Source: an uncultured Pelagibacteraceae bacterium
GTDB lineage: Bacteria > Pseudomonadota > Alphaproteobacteria > Pelagibacterales > Pelagibacteraceae
DNA length: 64,000 nucleotides
Direction: 5' to 3'
Assembly: GCA_902581775.1 (NCBI GenBank)
Contig: CACHPJ010000005.1
Location: 1 to 64,000 of the forward strand
The notes beneath the pieces were generated by a model, which ran no database searches, was not told where the DNA came from, and was given only the letters and a program-made list of their open reading frames with translations. Position numbers and translations under genes: made by a program. Within the stretch, counting starts at the first letter, position 1, and each line of letters starts with the position of its first letter. This document shows, one piece after another, positions 1 through 9,914 of this stretch.

Positions 1-1
1 A

Positions 2-364
2 AATAAAATCGCTTTGGGATTAGACGCAAAGGATGGAAATCTCTCGGTGTCAGGCTGGAAAGAAAATCTAAATATTAAAACTTTAGACTTTCTTAAAGAA
101 GTCAACAGCTATGGAGTGAGCCGAATTATTTACACAGATATTAATAGAGATGGAATGAAGACTAGCCCTAACTTAGATGAGACTTTAAAAATTGCAGAAT
201 TTTCCAATTGTCCTGTAGTTATTTCAGGAGGAGTATCTTCTATAAATGATATTAAAAAAGCAAAAGATTTAAATAATAAAAAGATTGAAGGTATTATTGT
301 TGGAAAAGCTATTTATGATGGCGATATTAAACTTGATGAGTTAGCAAAGGAGATTGATGCTTAA
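2..364 (+). CDS. hisA: HisA, phosphoribosyl-formimino-AICAR-P isomerase (C-terminal part)
   Basis: This is the C-terminal half of the (beta/alpha)8-barrel isomerase that converts ProFAR to PRFAR in histidine biosynthesis. The reading frame runs in from the window edge; the track start at 14 is an internal TTG, and codons from base 2 continue the same frame. The family signature [13 protein letters not shown] (catalytic Asp plus phosphate-binding loop) and the second phosphate-binding segment VVISGGVSS are both present. The stop overlaps the hisF start by 8 bases, so the two are co-translated. Identification is firm because HisF follows directly. Confidence 0.93.
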   Translation, partial: NKIALGLDAKDGNLSVSGWKENLNIKTLDFLKEVNSYGVSRIIYTDINRDGMKTSPNLDETLKIAEFSNCPVVISGGVSSINDIKKAKDLNNKKIEGIIVGKAIYDGDIKLDELAKEIDA

Positions 365-1115
365 AAATAGAATTATACCTTGTCTTGATGTTAAAAACGG
401 AAGAGTCGTCAAAGGGATTAACTTTGTTGAACTAAAAGATGCTGGAGATCCAGTTGAACAAGCTAAGATTTATAGTAATGGTGGCGCAGACGAAATTTGT
501 TTTTTAGATATCACTGCATCTAATGAAAATAGAGATACGATTATCGACATTGTAAGAAAAACCGCCAAGGAATGCTTTGTTCCTTTAACTGTTGGAGGTG
601 GTATTAGAACTATTCAAAATATAACTGATTTACTTCTAGCTGGAGCAGATAAGGTTTCTATAAATACAGCAGCAGTAAAAGATGTTAATTTTGTAAAAGA
701 AGCCTCAAAAAAATTTGGATCCCAATGCATTGTTGTTGCGATTGATGCCAAAAAAATCTCAGAAAATAAATGGGAAGTTTTTACACACGGTGGAAGAAAT
801 AAAACAGGTATTGATGTTGTGGAGTTTGCTAAACAAGTAGAGACAAATGGAGCTGGTGAAATTTTATTAACCTCAATGGATAAAGATGGGACTAAATCTG
901 GATATGATGTTGATTTATTAAAAGCAATCACAAAAAGTACAAATATTCCTGTTATAGCTTCTGGTGGAGTTGGTACATTAGATCACTTATATGATGGTAT
1001 AGTTAAAGGTGGGGCAAGTGCAGTTTTAGCAGCTTCTATTTTTCACTATGGTGAGTATAAAATTAAAGAGGCTAAAGAATATTTGAATTCTAAAAATGTA
1101 TCTGTAAGGTTATAG
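357..1115 (+). CDS. hisF: HisF, imidazole glycerol phosphate synthase cyclase subunit
   Basis: HisF uses ammonia delivered by the glutaminase HisH to convert PRFAR into imidazole glycerol phosphate and AICAR. The 252-residue length is normal. The sequence begins [20 protein letters not shown], carrying the first catalytic Asp (PCLDV); the second is in VVAIDAKK. The phosphate loops are VGGGIRT and IASGGVG. I chose ATG 357 over the track's TTG at 354 because family members start [12 protein letters not shown]. It overlaps hisA and is followed one base later by hisE. HisH is not in the window and is probably upstream of hisA. Confidence 0.96.
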   Translation: MLKNRIIPCLDVKNGRVVKGINFVELKDAGDPVEQAKIYSNGGADEICFLDITASNENRDTIIDIVRKTAKECFVPLTVGGGIRTIQNITDLLLAGADKVSINTAAVKDVNFVKEASKKFGSQCIVVAIDAKKISENKWEVFTHGGRNKTGIDVVEFAKQVETNGAGEILLTSMDKDGTKSGYDVDLLKAITKSTNIPVIASGGVGTLDHLYDGIVKGGASAVLAASIFHYGEYKIKEAKEYLNSKNVSVRL

Positions 1116-1116
1116 A

Positions 1117-1389
1117 ATGTTTGAAAACTTAGAACAATTAATAAAAACGATTAGAGAGAGAAAAAATTCATCTCCTGATAAATCTTATACAAATAAACTT
1201 CTTAATGATAAAAAGTTAAGTGTTTCGAAAGTAAAAGAAGAAATTGGTGAATTAATCGACTCTGTTGAGAAAAATTCAAATAAAATACACGAAGCTGCCG
1301 ATGTAATTTATCATTTGATGGTTTATCTAGAAGCTAATAATATAAAGATCGAAGACGTAATGAGTGAACTTAAGAAAAGACAAAAATGA
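1117..1389 (+). CDS. hisE: HisE, phosphoribosyl-ATP pyrophosphohydrolase
   Basis: HisE is the small all-alpha MazG-superfamily hydrolase for the second step of histidine synthesis (PR-ATP to PR-AMP). It has 90 residues, slightly short for a stand-alone HisE. The metal-binding pattern is visible: KVKEEIGELIDSV (ExxE helix) and EAADVIYHLMVYLEANNI (EAADxxYH). It starts one base after the hisF stop and its stop overlaps the next ATG, so it sits in the same operon. HisI is not fused to it. Confidence 0.93.
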   Translation: MFENLEQLIKTIRERKNSSPDKSYTNKLLNDKKLSVSKVKEEIGELIDSVEKNSNKIHEAADVIYHLMVYLEANNIKIEDVMSELKKRQK

Positions 1390-1742
1390 GTTACAATAAA
1401 AACAATATATTTGCAAAAATTCTTAGAGGAGAAATTCCTTGTAAGAAAGTTTATGAAAACGATCATGTCTTAGCTTTTCACGATATTAATCCTCAAAAAA
1501 AAATACATGTTTTAGTTATTCCTAAAGGTGATTACGTAGATCTTGATGATTTTAATAACAAAGCTTCAGAAAAGGAGATTGTAGAACTTAATAAAGCGGT
1601 TACTCATGTCGCCAATTTAATAGGAGCAAAAGACAAAGGTTATCGTACTTTAACTAATATTGGTAGTGATGGAGGACAAGAAGTTCCCCATTTACATTAT
1701 CATATTTTTGCGGGAGAAAAGATCGGAAAGATGGTGAGCTGA
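1386..1742 (+). CDS. HIT-family (HinT/PKCI-type) nucleotide hydrolase
   Basis: This 118-residue protein is a histidine-triad purine nucleoside phosphoramidate hydrolase of the HinT branch. The HxHxHxx active site reads VPHLHYHIFAG near the C-terminus, and the N-terminus NIFAKILRGEIPCKKVYEND is the usual PKCI-like opening. It overlaps the hisE stop by 4 bases. A HinT-like gene after hisE is common in alphaproteobacteria. The physiological substrate of bacterial HinT proteins is not well defined; the family call is safe, the role is not. Confidence 0.92.
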   Translation: MSYNKNNIFAKILRGEIPCKKVYENDHVLAFHDINPQKKIHVLVIPKGDYVDLDDFNNKASEKEIVELNKAVTHVANLIGAKDKGYRTLTNIGSDGGQEVPHLHYHIFAGEKIGKMVS

Positions 1743-2248
1743 TGGTTTCAAAAGTTAAAAGATATTTTTTAGAAATAAGGGACTTTTCAAATACAGTTGA
1801 TTTAAATCTTCCAAAAAATTTTAAAGTTATTTTGGACGATAAAAACAATTTTCATCTAAATAAATTTTTTTATAAACAAATAGGAGTAGACCATTACTGG
1901 AGAGACAGATTGTTATGGTCTGATAGCGAATGGGTAAAATATGTAACTAACAAAAATTTAGAGACACATGTCCTTAAAAAAGGTGAGGATTTTGTTGGAT
2001 ATTATGAACAAGAATATCACCCTGGTTCGAACGAAGTAGAATTAATTAATTTGGGAGTATTAAAAGAATTCAGAGGTTTAAAACTTGGATCTATACTTGT
2101 AAGCCATGCTATAGCCAGCGCTTCCAGAAAAAATCCTGAAAGAATGTGGGTTCATACTTGTAGCCTAGATCACAAGCTAGCTTTACAAAATTATAAATCA
2201 AAAGGTTTTGAAATTTTTAAAGAAGAAGAAATAGATTTTGTAGCTTAA
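1742..2248 (+). CDS. GNAT-family N-acetyltransferase
   Basis: The 168-residue protein carries the acetyl-CoA-binding motif A typical of GNAT enzymes (LGVLKEFRGLKLGSILVSHA, residues about 105-124), followed by LALQNYKSKGFEIFKEE, the usual C-terminal strand with an aromatic YxxxGF. It starts in a TGATG overlap with the HIT gene and ends tail-to-tail with lolA (4-base overlap). The acceptor substrate cannot be read from sequence. It is probably the last gene of the his operon transcript. Confidence 0.82.
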   Translation: MVSKVKRYFLEIRDFSNTVDLNLPKNFKVILDDKNNFHLNKFFYKQIGVDHYWRDRLLWSDSEWVKYVTNKNLETHVLKKGEDFVGYYEQEYHPGSNEVELINLGVLKEFRGLKLGSILVSHAIASASRKNPERMWVHTCSLDHKLALQNYKSKGFEIFKEEEIDFVA

Positions 2249-2814
2249 TTGATTTCAGGGATTTTAAAAGTTCCTTTTTTAAAAACATCGTTTTTTGCAA
2301 TAATATTTAAATAGAAATTTATGTTATTGTTATATTGATCAATAATTTGCCAACCTTTAAGATCTAAAGTCGCCCTATCAAATAAAACTATTATCTCATT
2401 ATCACCTAGATAAACAAGTTTAATAACCTTATCATTTAATTTTAATTTTCCAGATCGTACGATTTCTAAAAGTTTATCTTTATATAAAATATTTAAAAAT
2501 GGAGATTTTGAAATAGGATAATGGTAAGTTTTATTATATCTTTTTTGAGTTATGGCTAGTTTTTTATTATTTATAACTAATTCTTTATTTTTATCATCGA
2601 AATAATTACATTTTAATTTTCCAGGAAACTCTAAAAGACAACTACCTTTTTCAGTTTTCTCATTTATTAATTGATTAAAAGTAAATTCTAAAGAATTTAA
2701 ATTACTCAATTTGGAAATTATTTTATCTTTATCATTTGCAGAGAGATTTGTTGGTGACAAAAGAATAAATGAGATTAAGAATATTTTTTTAAAGAACTTC
2801 ACGTTTACCAACAT
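2245..2814 (-). CDS. lolA: LolA-like outer-membrane lipoprotein carrier protein
   Basis: LolA is the periplasmic chaperone that ferries lipoproteins from the LolCDE transporter to the outer membrane. This 189-residue protein has an N-terminal signal peptide (FFKKIFLISFILLSPTNLSA) and then the LolA pattern of a short helix (ISKLSNLNSLEFTFNQLI) and repeated beta-strands, including GSCLLEFPGKLKCNYFDDKN. The start is either ATG 2814 or a GTG four codons later; both lie inside the 3' end of ftsK, which it overlaps. ftsK-lolA adjacency is common in alphaproteobacteria. Confidence 0.85.
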   Translation of the reverse strand: MLVNVKFFKKIFLISFILLSPTNLSANDKDKIISKLSNLNSLEFTFNQLINEKTEKGSCLLEFPGKLKCNYFDDKNKELVINNKKLAITQKRYNKTYHYPISKSPFLNILYKDKLLEIVRSGKLKLNDKVIKLVYLGDNEIIVLFDRATLDLKGWQIIDQYNNNINFYLNIIAKNDVFKKGTFKIPEIN

Positions 2815-4894
2815 GATTTGCTTTACTCACTATGCCTTTTTCCTCCATTTTATCAACGATTCTAGCGGCCCTATTATAGCCAATTTGAAGTTTTCTTTGT
2901 AAGAAACTCGTTGAGGCTTTGCCTTCACCTTTAATAATATCTACAGCCTGTTTATATAGTTCATCTTCTTCATCTTCACCTCCCTGTTCCTCTACTGATG
3001 TATCTTTTATATTTGTTGTTATTTCATCGATATAGTCAGGCTCGCCTTGCGCTCGCAGTATGCTTGTTATCTTCTCAATTTCTTTGTCAGATACATAAGG
3101 ACCATGTATTCGAATAACTCTATTAGCAGAAGACATAAATAACATATCTCCTTTCCCAAGAAGTTGTTCTGCCCCTTGTTCACCTAAAATGGTTCTACTA
3201 TCAATTTTAGAGCTTACTTGAAAAGATATTCTTGTAGGAAAATTTGCTTTTATAGTTCCCGTTATTACATCTACGCTGGGTCTTTGAGTAGCCATTATAA
3301 TATGTATTCCAGCTGCTCTTGCCATTTGTGAAAGTTTTTGAATATAATTTTCGATTTCTTTTCCAGCCACAAGCATCAAATCTGACATTTCATCAACTAT
3401 TAAAACAATGTAAGGCATTTTAAGTTTATGTTTAGAATTATACCCATCGATATTTCTAACACCGACTTTACTCATTAATTTATATCTATTATTCATTTCT
3501 TTAACCGCCCATCCGAGCGCTGATGTAGCCTTTTTTGCGTCAGTAATGACCGGTGTAAGTAAATGAGGTATACCCTCATAAGCAGTTAACTCTAACATTT
3601 TAGGATCAATCAAAATTAATTTACATAGATTAGGATCTAGTTTGTAAAGCAAGGAAACAATAATAGTGTTTATGCATACAGATTTCCCGGAACCTGTAGT
3701 ACCCGCTATTAAAAGATGAGGCATAGATGTTAAATCACCGACTATAGGAACGCCCGAAATCCCTTTTCCTAAGGCTATCGGAAGCTTTATATCTTTTCTG
3801 GAAAATCGCTCATTAGAAATAATTTCTCTTAAAAAAACTCCCTCACGATTATCGTTAGGTATTTCAATCCCAACTGTGTTTTTTCCAGGTATAACAGAAA
3901 CTCTAGTCGATGTTGAACTTGTATTTCTTGCTAAGTCATCTGATAGATTTATGATTTTTGATACTTTTACTCCGGGAGCAGGCTCAAATTCATAAAGACT
4001 AACAACTGGACCGTTGTTAATTTTTTTTATTTTTCCGTCTATTCCAAAGTCTAATAAGATTTTTTCCATAAATTCAGAATTTGGTTTGTTTCTATTCGAT
4101 TCTGATTTTCCAAGTTTTGATGAATTCTTCTCCAGCAAATCAATTGTTGGTAATTTAAAAATTATCTTATCTTTATTTTCTGCTTTATTTACTTCCATAA
4201 CTTTTTCTTTTGAAAAAGAAAAGGATTGTTGAGGAATACTCAAATTTTTTTGAGATCTATCATCGTTTATATTTTCTGCTATATTAAAAGTTTTAGAGTT
4301 TACATCCCCACTCTCTTTATTGGAATTTGAAAAAAATTTAAAAATTGTTTTAGAAAAAGAAATAATATTTATTCCTGAAGCTAATACAAAAAAAATTATA
4401 GTTAAAAATAAAAAAATAAAATTAGAATATTCATACTCAGCGAGAGGTAAGTATTGGATTATAAGTTTATAAATTTTTTCACCTACAAATCCTGAATTAC
4501 CATTATCTACTAACCAAAAAGAATTATTGAAACTAATATATACAAATGTACATCCCGACAGTAAGTATAAAGTTAAAAAAGATAATTTAGATATAATTTT
4601 TTCAAGCCTCTTATTTATTATTAATTTTGCACCCCATGAAAATAATGTTAGTAAAAGTAGAAAAGAGATGACCCCAAAACTTTGAAGTAAAAAGTCAGAT
4701 ATGGTACTTCCGTAAAGGCCAAAAAAATTCTCAATGTAAGAGTTTTCGCCGTAGACAAAAGTAGGATCTCCTGGAGAGTATGTGACAAAAGAAATTGTAA
4801 GTACGATTCCTAATGAAATAAGCAATAAACCAACAAACTCAAAGGTTCGTTTTTTCAAAAAATTTGTTACACTATTCAAAAAGTTAGTATTCAT
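2789..4894 (-). CDS. ftsK: FtsK/SpoIIIE-family DNA translocase
   Basis: FtsK is the septal DNA motor that clears and resolves chromosome dimers at division. At 701 residues it is a short FtsK: four hydrophobic N-terminal segments (about 18-38, 65-88, 100-122, 158-180), a brief linker of about 60 residues, then alpha/beta/gamma motor domains. Walker A is IAGTTGSGKSVCIN and Walker B is YIVLIVDEMSDLM. The C-terminal winged-helix gamma domain (LQIGYNRAARIVDKMEEKGI) normally reads KOPS sites. It is divergent from ubiH with 33 bases between starts. Confidence 0.96.
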   Translation of the reverse strand: MNTNFLNSVTNFLKKRTFEFVGLLLISLGIVLTISFVTYSPGDPTFVYGENSYIENFFGLYGSTISDFLLQSFGVISFLLLLTLFSWGAKLIINKRLEKIISKLSFLTLYLLSGCTFVYISFNNSFWLVDNGNSGFVGEKIYKLIIQYLPLAEYEYSNFIFLFLTIIFFVLASGINIISFSKTIFKFFSNSNKESGDVNSKTFNIAENINDDRSQKNLSIPQQSFSFSKEKVMEVNKAENKDKIIFKLPTIDLLEKNSSKLGKSESNRNKPNSEFMEKILLDFGIDGKIKKINNGPVVSLYEFEPAPGVKVSKIINLSDDLARNTSSTSTRVSVIPGKNTVGIEIPNDNREGVFLREIISNERFSRKDIKLPIALGKGISGVPIVGDLTSMPHLLIAGTTGSGKSVCINTIIVSLLYKLDPNLCKLILIDPKMLELTAYEGIPHLLTPVITDAKKATSALGWAVKEMNNRYKLMSKVGVRNIDGYNSKHKLKMPYIVLIVDEMSDLMLVAGKEIENYIQKLSQMARAAGIHIIMATQRPSVDVITGTIKANFPTRISFQVSSKIDSRTILGEQGAEQLLGKGDMLFMSSANRVIRIHGPYVSDKEIEKITSILRAQGEPDYIDEITTNIKDTSVEEQGGEDEEDELYKQAVDIIKGEGKASTSFLQRKLQIGYNRAARIVDKMEEKGIVSKANHVGKREVL

Positions 4895-4927
4895 ATCGAA
4901 TCGTATTACTTACTTTTTATCATTATT

Positions 4928-6058
4928 ATGAAAAAACATAAAATATGCATTGTAGGCAGCGGTTTGACTGGTCTGATATCTGCACTTGTTTTAAGTAAAA
5001 AAGGAATAGATGTAGATTTAATAGCCGAAGAGGATAAGTCAAAACCTAAAGATTTAAGGGTAACCGCAATATCAGAGAAAAATTTGGAATTTTTGAAATT
5101 TTCTTTAAAAAATATCAATTCAAAATTATTTTATCCAGTGAAAAAGATTAATCTTTTTTTTGAAAGCAATAATCAGATAAAAAATTTTTTAAACTTTGAT
5201 GAAAATAAAAACTTGATGTTTTTTTTTGAGAACAAAATAGCCAAAGAGCATTTGATAAAACTAATTAAAAAAAGCAAAATTAAGGTTCAAAAAAAAACAA
5301 TAAAATCAGTAGATTTTCAACAAAATAGAGTTTTTACTAAAACATCCTCAAAAAAATATGATTTAATAATTTTATGTTTAGGATCAAATTCTTTAATTTA
5401 TCAAAATATAATTGGAAACAGAGAAATAAAAAAAAGCTATAAAGAGCATTCGATCACTTGTTCCGTAAGACATAAAATAAAAAACTTAGGAGCCAAGCAA
5501 TTTTTTCTGAAAGAAGGACCACTTGCAATCCTGCCTTATAAAGATAATAAATTTTCTATTGTTTGGAGTATTGATAGTAGTTTTTTTATTAAAAATGAGA
5601 AAAATTTTGTTTCATATTTAAAGTCTAAACTATCAATTTTACTAAAAACCAAAAAAATAAATTTAGGAAATATTCAAAACTATCCATTGAAATTATTATT
5701 AAAAAGGAACTATTATAAAAGAAATGTCTTAATTTTAGGAGATGGATTGCATGTAGTCCATCCCTTAGCTGGACAGGGTTTTAATTTAATTTTAAGAGAT
5801 ATTAAAAAATTAGCAGAACTTATTTCTTCTAATCTTAGATTGGGGCTTCCTATTAAAGACTCTAATATTCCAAAAGACTTTTTAGAAAATAGAAAGCCAG
5901 AAAATTTATTAATTGGTCTTGGTATAGATACAACTAGAAAATTCTTTAAAAACAATAAATACTTAGATCCAATTAAAGAAAATATTTTAAACAACTTTTC
6001 AAAATATAAAATTTTGAAAAAAATTACAAAAAGAGTAGCAAACCTTGGTTTAAATTAA
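4928..6058 (+). CDS. UbiH/UbiF/COQ6-family FAD-dependent monooxygenase
   Basis: This is a class A flavin hydroxylase of the ubiquinone-ring type. It has the N-terminal dinucleotide fold CIVGSGLTGLISALVLSKKG and the C-terminal FAD-ribityl motif GDGLHVVHPLAGQGFNLIL that is diagnostic for UbiH/UbiF/COQ6. The length, 376 residues, is normal. Which ring position it hydroxylates cannot be decided from sequence. UbiB and UbiE genes occur elsewhere in the window, consistent with aerobic ubiquinone synthesis. The stop overlaps the mnmE start (TAATG). Confidence 0.85.
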   Translation: MKKHKICIVGSGLTGLISALVLSKKGIDVDLIAEEDKSKPKDLRVTAISEKNLEFLKFSLKNINSKLFYPVKKINLFFESNNQIKNFLNFDENKNLMFFFENKIAKEHLIKLIKKSKIKVQKKTIKSVDFQQNRVFTKTSSKKYDLIILCLGSNSLIYQNIIGNREIKKSYKEHSITCSVRHKIKNLGAKQFFLKEGPLAILPYKDNKFSIVWSIDSSFFIKNEKNFVSYLKSKLSILLKTKKINLGNIQNYPLKLLLKRNYYKRNVLILGDGLHVVHPLAGQGFNLILRDIKKLAELISSNLRLGLPIKDSNIPKDFLENRKPENLLIGLGIDTTRKFFKNNKYLDPIKENILNNFSKYKILKKITKRVANLGLN

Positions 6059-7386
6059 TGAATATTTTTGCTTTGTCATCTGGTAGAGGTCCTTGTGGTA
6101 TAGCTATTATTCGATTGTCAGGACCAGACACACTTAGTGTTTGTAAATTAATTTCTATAGGGAACAAAATTAAAGAAAATGAGGTAAATCTTTGTAAATT
6201 TGTTGATCCGGATAAAGGTGTAATTATCGATCCAGAAGCCTTATTATTATGGTTTCCTAAACCCAACAGTTTCACAGGCGATGATTTAGCCGAATTTCAC
6301 ATACATGGAAGTAATGCAATTATAAGCTATTTTCTTAAAGTTCTTTCTAGTCAAAAAAACTGTAGATTGGCTGAGCCTGGTGAATTTACTAAATTAGCTT
6401 TTCAAAACAATAAAATCGATTTAGTTAAAGCAGAAAGTATTGGAGATCTTATACACTCTGAAACTGAACTTCAAAGACAACAAGCAGTCAATCTAGTCAA
6501 CGGCCATGCATCAAAATATTATGACGAACTCAGATCCAAATTGATAAAATCTTTATCATTCATAGAGGCAAAAATAGATTTTGCTGAAGAAGATCTTCCA
6601 GAAAAAGTTTTAAAAGAAGCTCATAAATCAATTAAAGTTGTACATAAAGATATTAAAAAAATTATCAATGATAATAAGATTGGTGAAAAAATAAGGAATG
6701 GATTTAGAGTCTCGATTATTGGAGAAACTAATGTTGGTAAATCATCTTTATTAAATCTATTATCAAAACGAGATGCTGCAATAGTATCTGACGAAGCTGG
6801 AACGACTCGTGATGTTATAGAAATTTACCTCAATATAGATGGATACCCTGTAATACTTGCGGATACAGCAGGAATTAGAGAAGCTAAAAATGATGTAGAA
6901 AAGAAGGGAATATCACTTGCAATTAATAAGTATAAAGAAGCTGATTTAAATATTGTAGTAATTGATAACACCTCTTCTAAAATAAGTAAAAAAATATTAT
7001 CTTTAATAAATCAAGACACAATCGTATTATTAAATAAATCAGATATAAGTGAAAAACCAAACCACAAATTTAATAATGACACCGTTTTTGCTTCGATTAA
7101 GTGTAATAAAAATATTGATCAACTAACTCAAAAAATAAAAGATAAATTAAGTAAGAAATATTCATCTAATAATGGTGTCTTAATTACTAGAGAAAGACAT
7201 AGAGTAAAGTTAAATGAGTGTTTAAAAGAAATTGATAAATTTCTAGAAAAAGATCAAGACAAAGATCTGGAGCTGGCAGCAGAAGACCTAAGAATGGCCA
7301 CGAGACATCTTGGTGGAATTATTGGCAAAGTGGATGTAGAAGAAATTCTCGGTTCAATATTTAAAGACTTCTGTATTGGTAAATAA
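6058..7386 (+). CDS. mnmE: MnmE, tRNA modification GTPase
   Basis: MnmE works with MnmG to install (carboxymethyl)aminomethyl on U34 of certain tRNAs. The 442-residue protein has the N-terminal tetrahydrofolate-binding domain (starting MNIFALSSGRGPCGIAIIRL), a helical domain, and an inserted G domain with GETNVGKSS (G1), TTRDV (G2), DTAG (G3) and NKSD (G4). It ends in the invariant CIGK, whose Cys is essential in the family. It is followed 42 bases later by mnmG, its obligate partner. Confidence 0.97.
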   Translation: MNIFALSSGRGPCGIAIIRLSGPDTLSVCKLISIGNKIKENEVNLCKFVDPDKGVIIDPEALLLWFPKPNSFTGDDLAEFHIHGSNAIISYFLKVLSSQKNCRLAEPGEFTKLAFQNNKIDLVKAESIGDLIHSETELQRQQAVNLVNGHASKYYDELRSKLIKSLSFIEAKIDFAEEDLPEKVLKEAHKSIKVVHKDIKKIINDNKIGEKIRNGFRVSIIGETNVGKSSLLNLLSKRDAAIVSDEAGTTRDVIEIYLNIDGYPVILADTAGIREAKNDVEKKGISLAINKYKEADLNIVVIDNTSSKISKKILSLINQDTIVLLNKSDISEKPNHKFNNDTVFASIKCNKNIDQLTQKIKDKLSKKYSSNNGVLITRERHRVKLNECLKEIDKFLEKDQDKDLELAAEDLRMATRHLGGIIGKVDVEEILGSIFKDFCIGK

Positions 7387-7428
7387 AATACTACTTGTAA
7401 TCCTAGTTCAGACAGTTACATTCTAATC

Positions 7429-9297
7429 ATGGTTAAAGTAGACTATGATGTAGTTGTAATAGGCGGTGGGCATGCTGGATGTGAGGCATCAGCAGCGTCG
7501 GCTAGAATGGGCGTAAACACTGCTCTTTTTACTCATAAAATTGAGACTATTGGAGAGATGTCGTGTAACCCGGCTATAGGAGGTTTAGGCAAAGGTCACC
7601 TAGTTAGGGAAATAGACTCCTTAGATGGGATAATGGGTATTGTTACTGATAAATCAGGAATCCAATTTCGTTTATTAAACAGAAGTAGAGGTCCAGCAGT
7701 TAGAGGACCAAGGACACAATCAGATAGAGCTCTTTACAAGGAGCATATGAAAAAAACATTATTAAATTATAAAAATTTAACTGTAATAGCTGATCCAGTC
7801 ATAAAATTCATATTTAAAGACAATCGTATTATCGGATTCATATGTCAAAGTGGAAAAGAAATAAGATGTAAAGAATTAATATTGACAACCGGCACATTTT
7901 TAAACGGATTAATACACATCGGACAAACACAAATACCTGCTGGACGTTACGATGAAAAGCCATCTACAGGATTAAGCGAACAGCTGTCTAAATTTAAGAT
8001 GAAAATTGGTAGACTTAAAACAGGTACACCTCCTAGACTAGATGGCTCGACAATAAACTACGATGATTTAGAAATGCAGCCTGCTGATGATGATCCTTAT
8101 TTTTTTTCATTTTTAACTACAAAACTTGAAAATAAACAAATCCTATGTGGCATGACACATACCAACGATGAGGTGCATAAAATCATAGGTGACAATATTA
8201 CCAAAAGCGCTATGTATTCTGGAAGCATCAAAGGAGTTGGTCCTAGATACTGTCCCTCTATAGAGGACAAGATTGTAAAATTTAAAGAAAAAAAAAGTCA
8301 TCAAATCTTTCTAGAACCTGAAGGATTAAAGGACAACACTGTTTACCCAAATGGTATTTCAACTTCACTTCCTGAGGACATTCAGCTTAAAATTTTGGCT
8401 AAAATAAAGGGTTTAGAGGCCGTTAAGATGAAAAGGGCAGGATATGCAATTGAGTACGATTATGTAGATCCGAGAGAGTTAAAAGCAACTCTAGAAACCA
8501 AAAAAATTAAGTCACTATTTCTTGCAGGTCAGATTAATGGAACAACAGGTTATGAGGAAGCTGCTGCCCAAGGACTTATAGCAGGAGTGAACGCCGCGTT
8601 AAAAATTTTAAATAAAGATGAGTTTATCCTCGATAGATCTGAGTCCTACATTGGAGTAATGATAGATGATTTAATTACTAAGGGAGTATCTGAGCCTTAC
8701 AGGATGTTTACCTCCAGAGCGGAATATCGATTATCACTTAGAGCAGACAATGCTGACCAACGATTAACGCCTATAGGCATTAAAAAAAATATTGTTGGGT
8801 CCGTAAGAAAAAAAATATTTTTTGATAAACAAAAAAAATTAGTCCAAATCATTGATGAGTTAAAATCTAAAACTATAACTCCAAATGCCGCCGAAAATTT
8901 TTCGATAAAAATTTCTAAAGATGGAGTTAGAAGATCGGCATTTAACATTTTAGGTCAGAGAAATATTTCTATGAAGCAAATCAGGTTAATTTGGCCGCAA
9001 ATAACCCAAAATGGACAGTCTATAGATAAGCAGGTTGAAATCGATGCTCACTATGCAGGGTATCTAAAAAGACAGTCTCATGACATCAATGCTTTTAAAA
9101 AAGATGAAAAAATTCTGATACCAAACGATGTAGATTACGATAGCTTAAGTGGTTTATCGAATGAAATTAAGTCTAAGCTAAAAGAAATTAAGCCTAAAAC
9201 ACTCGGACAGGCATTAAGGATAGATGGTGTGACCCCAGCGGCAGCTATTTTGCTTCTAGGATATATTAAAAGGACAAGATTCAAGGTTTCAGCTTGA
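7429..9297 (+). CDS. mnmG: MnmG (GidA), tRNA U34 carboxymethylaminomethyl synthase FAD subunit
   Basis: MnmG is the FAD/NADH-using partner of MnmE. The 622-residue protein opens with the Rossmann motif [14 protein letters not shown], carries [20 protein letters not shown] with the conserved active-site Cys, and has [13 protein letters not shown] and [13 protein letters not shown], all MnmG signatures. The C-terminal helical MnmE/tRNA-binding domain is complete. It overlaps rsmG by 4 bases. The 42-base gap before it holds no recognisable hairpin or small ORF. Confidence 0.97.
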   Translation: MVKVDYDVVVIGGGHAGCEASAASARMGVNTALFTHKIETIGEMSCNPAIGGLGKGHLVREIDSLDGIMGIVTDKSGIQFRLLNRSRGPAVRGPRTQSDRALYKEHMKKTLLNYKNLTVIADPVIKFIFKDNRIIGFICQSGKEIRCKELILTTGTFLNGLIHIGQTQIPAGRYDEKPSTGLSEQLSKFKMKIGRLKTGTPPRLDGSTINYDDLEMQPADDDPYFFSFLTTKLENKQILCGMTHTNDEVHKIIGDNITKSAMYSGSIKGVGPRYCPSIEDKIVKFKEKKSHQIFLEPEGLKDNTVYPNGISTSLPEDIQLKILAKIKGLEAVKMKRAGYAIEYDYVDPRELKATLETKKIKSLFLAGQINGTTGYEEAAAQGLIAGVNAALKILNKDEFILDRSESYIGVMIDDLITKGVSEPYRMFTSRAEYRLSLRADNADQRLTPIGIKKNIVGSVRKKIFFDKQKKLVQIIDELKSKTITPNAAENFSIKISKDGVRRSAFNILGQRNISMKQIRLIWPQITQNGQSIDKQVEIDAHYAGYLKRQSHDINAFKKDEKILIPNDVDYDSLSGLSNEIKSKLKEIKPKTLGQALRIDGVTPAAAILLLGYIKRTRFKVSA

Positions 9298-9914
9298 TAT
9301 CAGAACAATATGCAAAAAAAGCCCTAAAAAATGAGCTTAAATTTACTGATAATGACCTTGAAAAACTTAGTATCTATTATAAAGAGGTCATCAAATTCAA
9401 TAAATCTTATAATTTAATTGGAAAATCTACCGAAAATAGTTTCTGGAGTAGACATATTCTCGATTCAGCCCAACTTATAAAATTTTTCAAATTTTCTAAG
9501 AATTCTTCAATTTCTGACCTAGGTACAGGAGCTGGTTTTCCTGGAATTGTAATTTCTTTGGCTAACAAAAACTCGGATTTTCACGTGAAATTGTATGAGA
9601 AGTCTCCAATTAAAGTAGAATTTCTTAATTCTATAATAAAAAAATTAAATATTGAAAGATGTAATGTTATTCAGGGCAATGTGATGGAAAAGAAAATAGA
9701 ATCAGAGATAATAGTCTGTAGAGCATTTAAAAAATTAGACGAAATAATAAAATTTTCACGTGAAAAATGTCAAAAGCCTCATAAATTGCTAATTTTAAAG
9801 GGAAAAAGTGCACAGGCTGAGGTAAATAACGCTTTAACCAAATTTGCTTTCAAGTATAAGCTATATAGTAGCATCACAGACAAAAAGTCGAAAATACTTG
9901 TCATTGATGTCTAA
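9294..9914 (+). CDS. rsmG: RsmG (GidB), 16S rRNA m7G527 methyltransferase
   Basis: RsmG methylates N7 of G527 in 16S rRNA using SAM. The 206-residue protein contains the SAM-binding loop [18 protein letters not shown] and the preceding family motif [20 protein letters not shown]. The start is a TTG overlapping the mnmG stop (TTGA). The coding sequence holds two CACGTG-centred palindromes resembling parS, listed separately, and its last bases overlap the parA start. Gene order is the standard gidA-gidB-parA-parB. Confidence 0.95.
   Translation: MISEQYAKKALKNELKFTDNDLEKLSIYYKEVIKFNKSYNLIGKSTENSFWSRHILDSAQLIKFFKFSKNSSISDLGTGAGFPGIVISLANKNSDFHVKLYEKSPIKVEFLNSIIKKLNIERCNVIQGNVMEKKIESEIIVCRAFKKLDEIIKFSREKCQKPHKLLILKGKSAQAEVNNALTKFAFKYKLYSSITDKKSKILVIDV
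9579..9590. promoter_or_regulatory. parS-like centromere site 1 (inside rsmG)
   Basis: The bases read TTTCACGTGAAA, a perfect 12-bp palindrome identical to the central 12 bases of the widely conserved parS consensus TGTTTCACGTGAAACA. The outer two bases on each side do not match. ParB encoded 1.1 kb downstream would be the ligand. The palindrome lies in coding sequence, as parS sites near parAB often do. Confidence 0.7.
9753..9766. promoter_or_regulatory. parS-like centromere site 2 (inside rsmG)
   Basis: TTTTCACGTGAAAA is a perfect 14-bp palindrome containing the 12-base parS core. It lies 174 bases after site 1 and about 140 bases before the parA start. Two copies of the same core within 200 bases, directly upstream of parAB, are very unlikely by chance in AT-rich DNA. 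Confidence 0.72.

Noticed and set aside
614-931. Minus-strand ORF opposite hisF
   Set aside because: Shadow of a conserved gene; no domain or start context.
7387-7428. Possible RNA element or small ORF between mnmE and mnmG
   Set aside because: Only 42 bases, with no hairpin, promoter or ORF that I can support.
9844-9906. N-terminal extension of ParA in the ORF track
   Set aside because: The residues translate the end of rsmG in another frame; ParA proteins begin shortly before KGGVGKTT.
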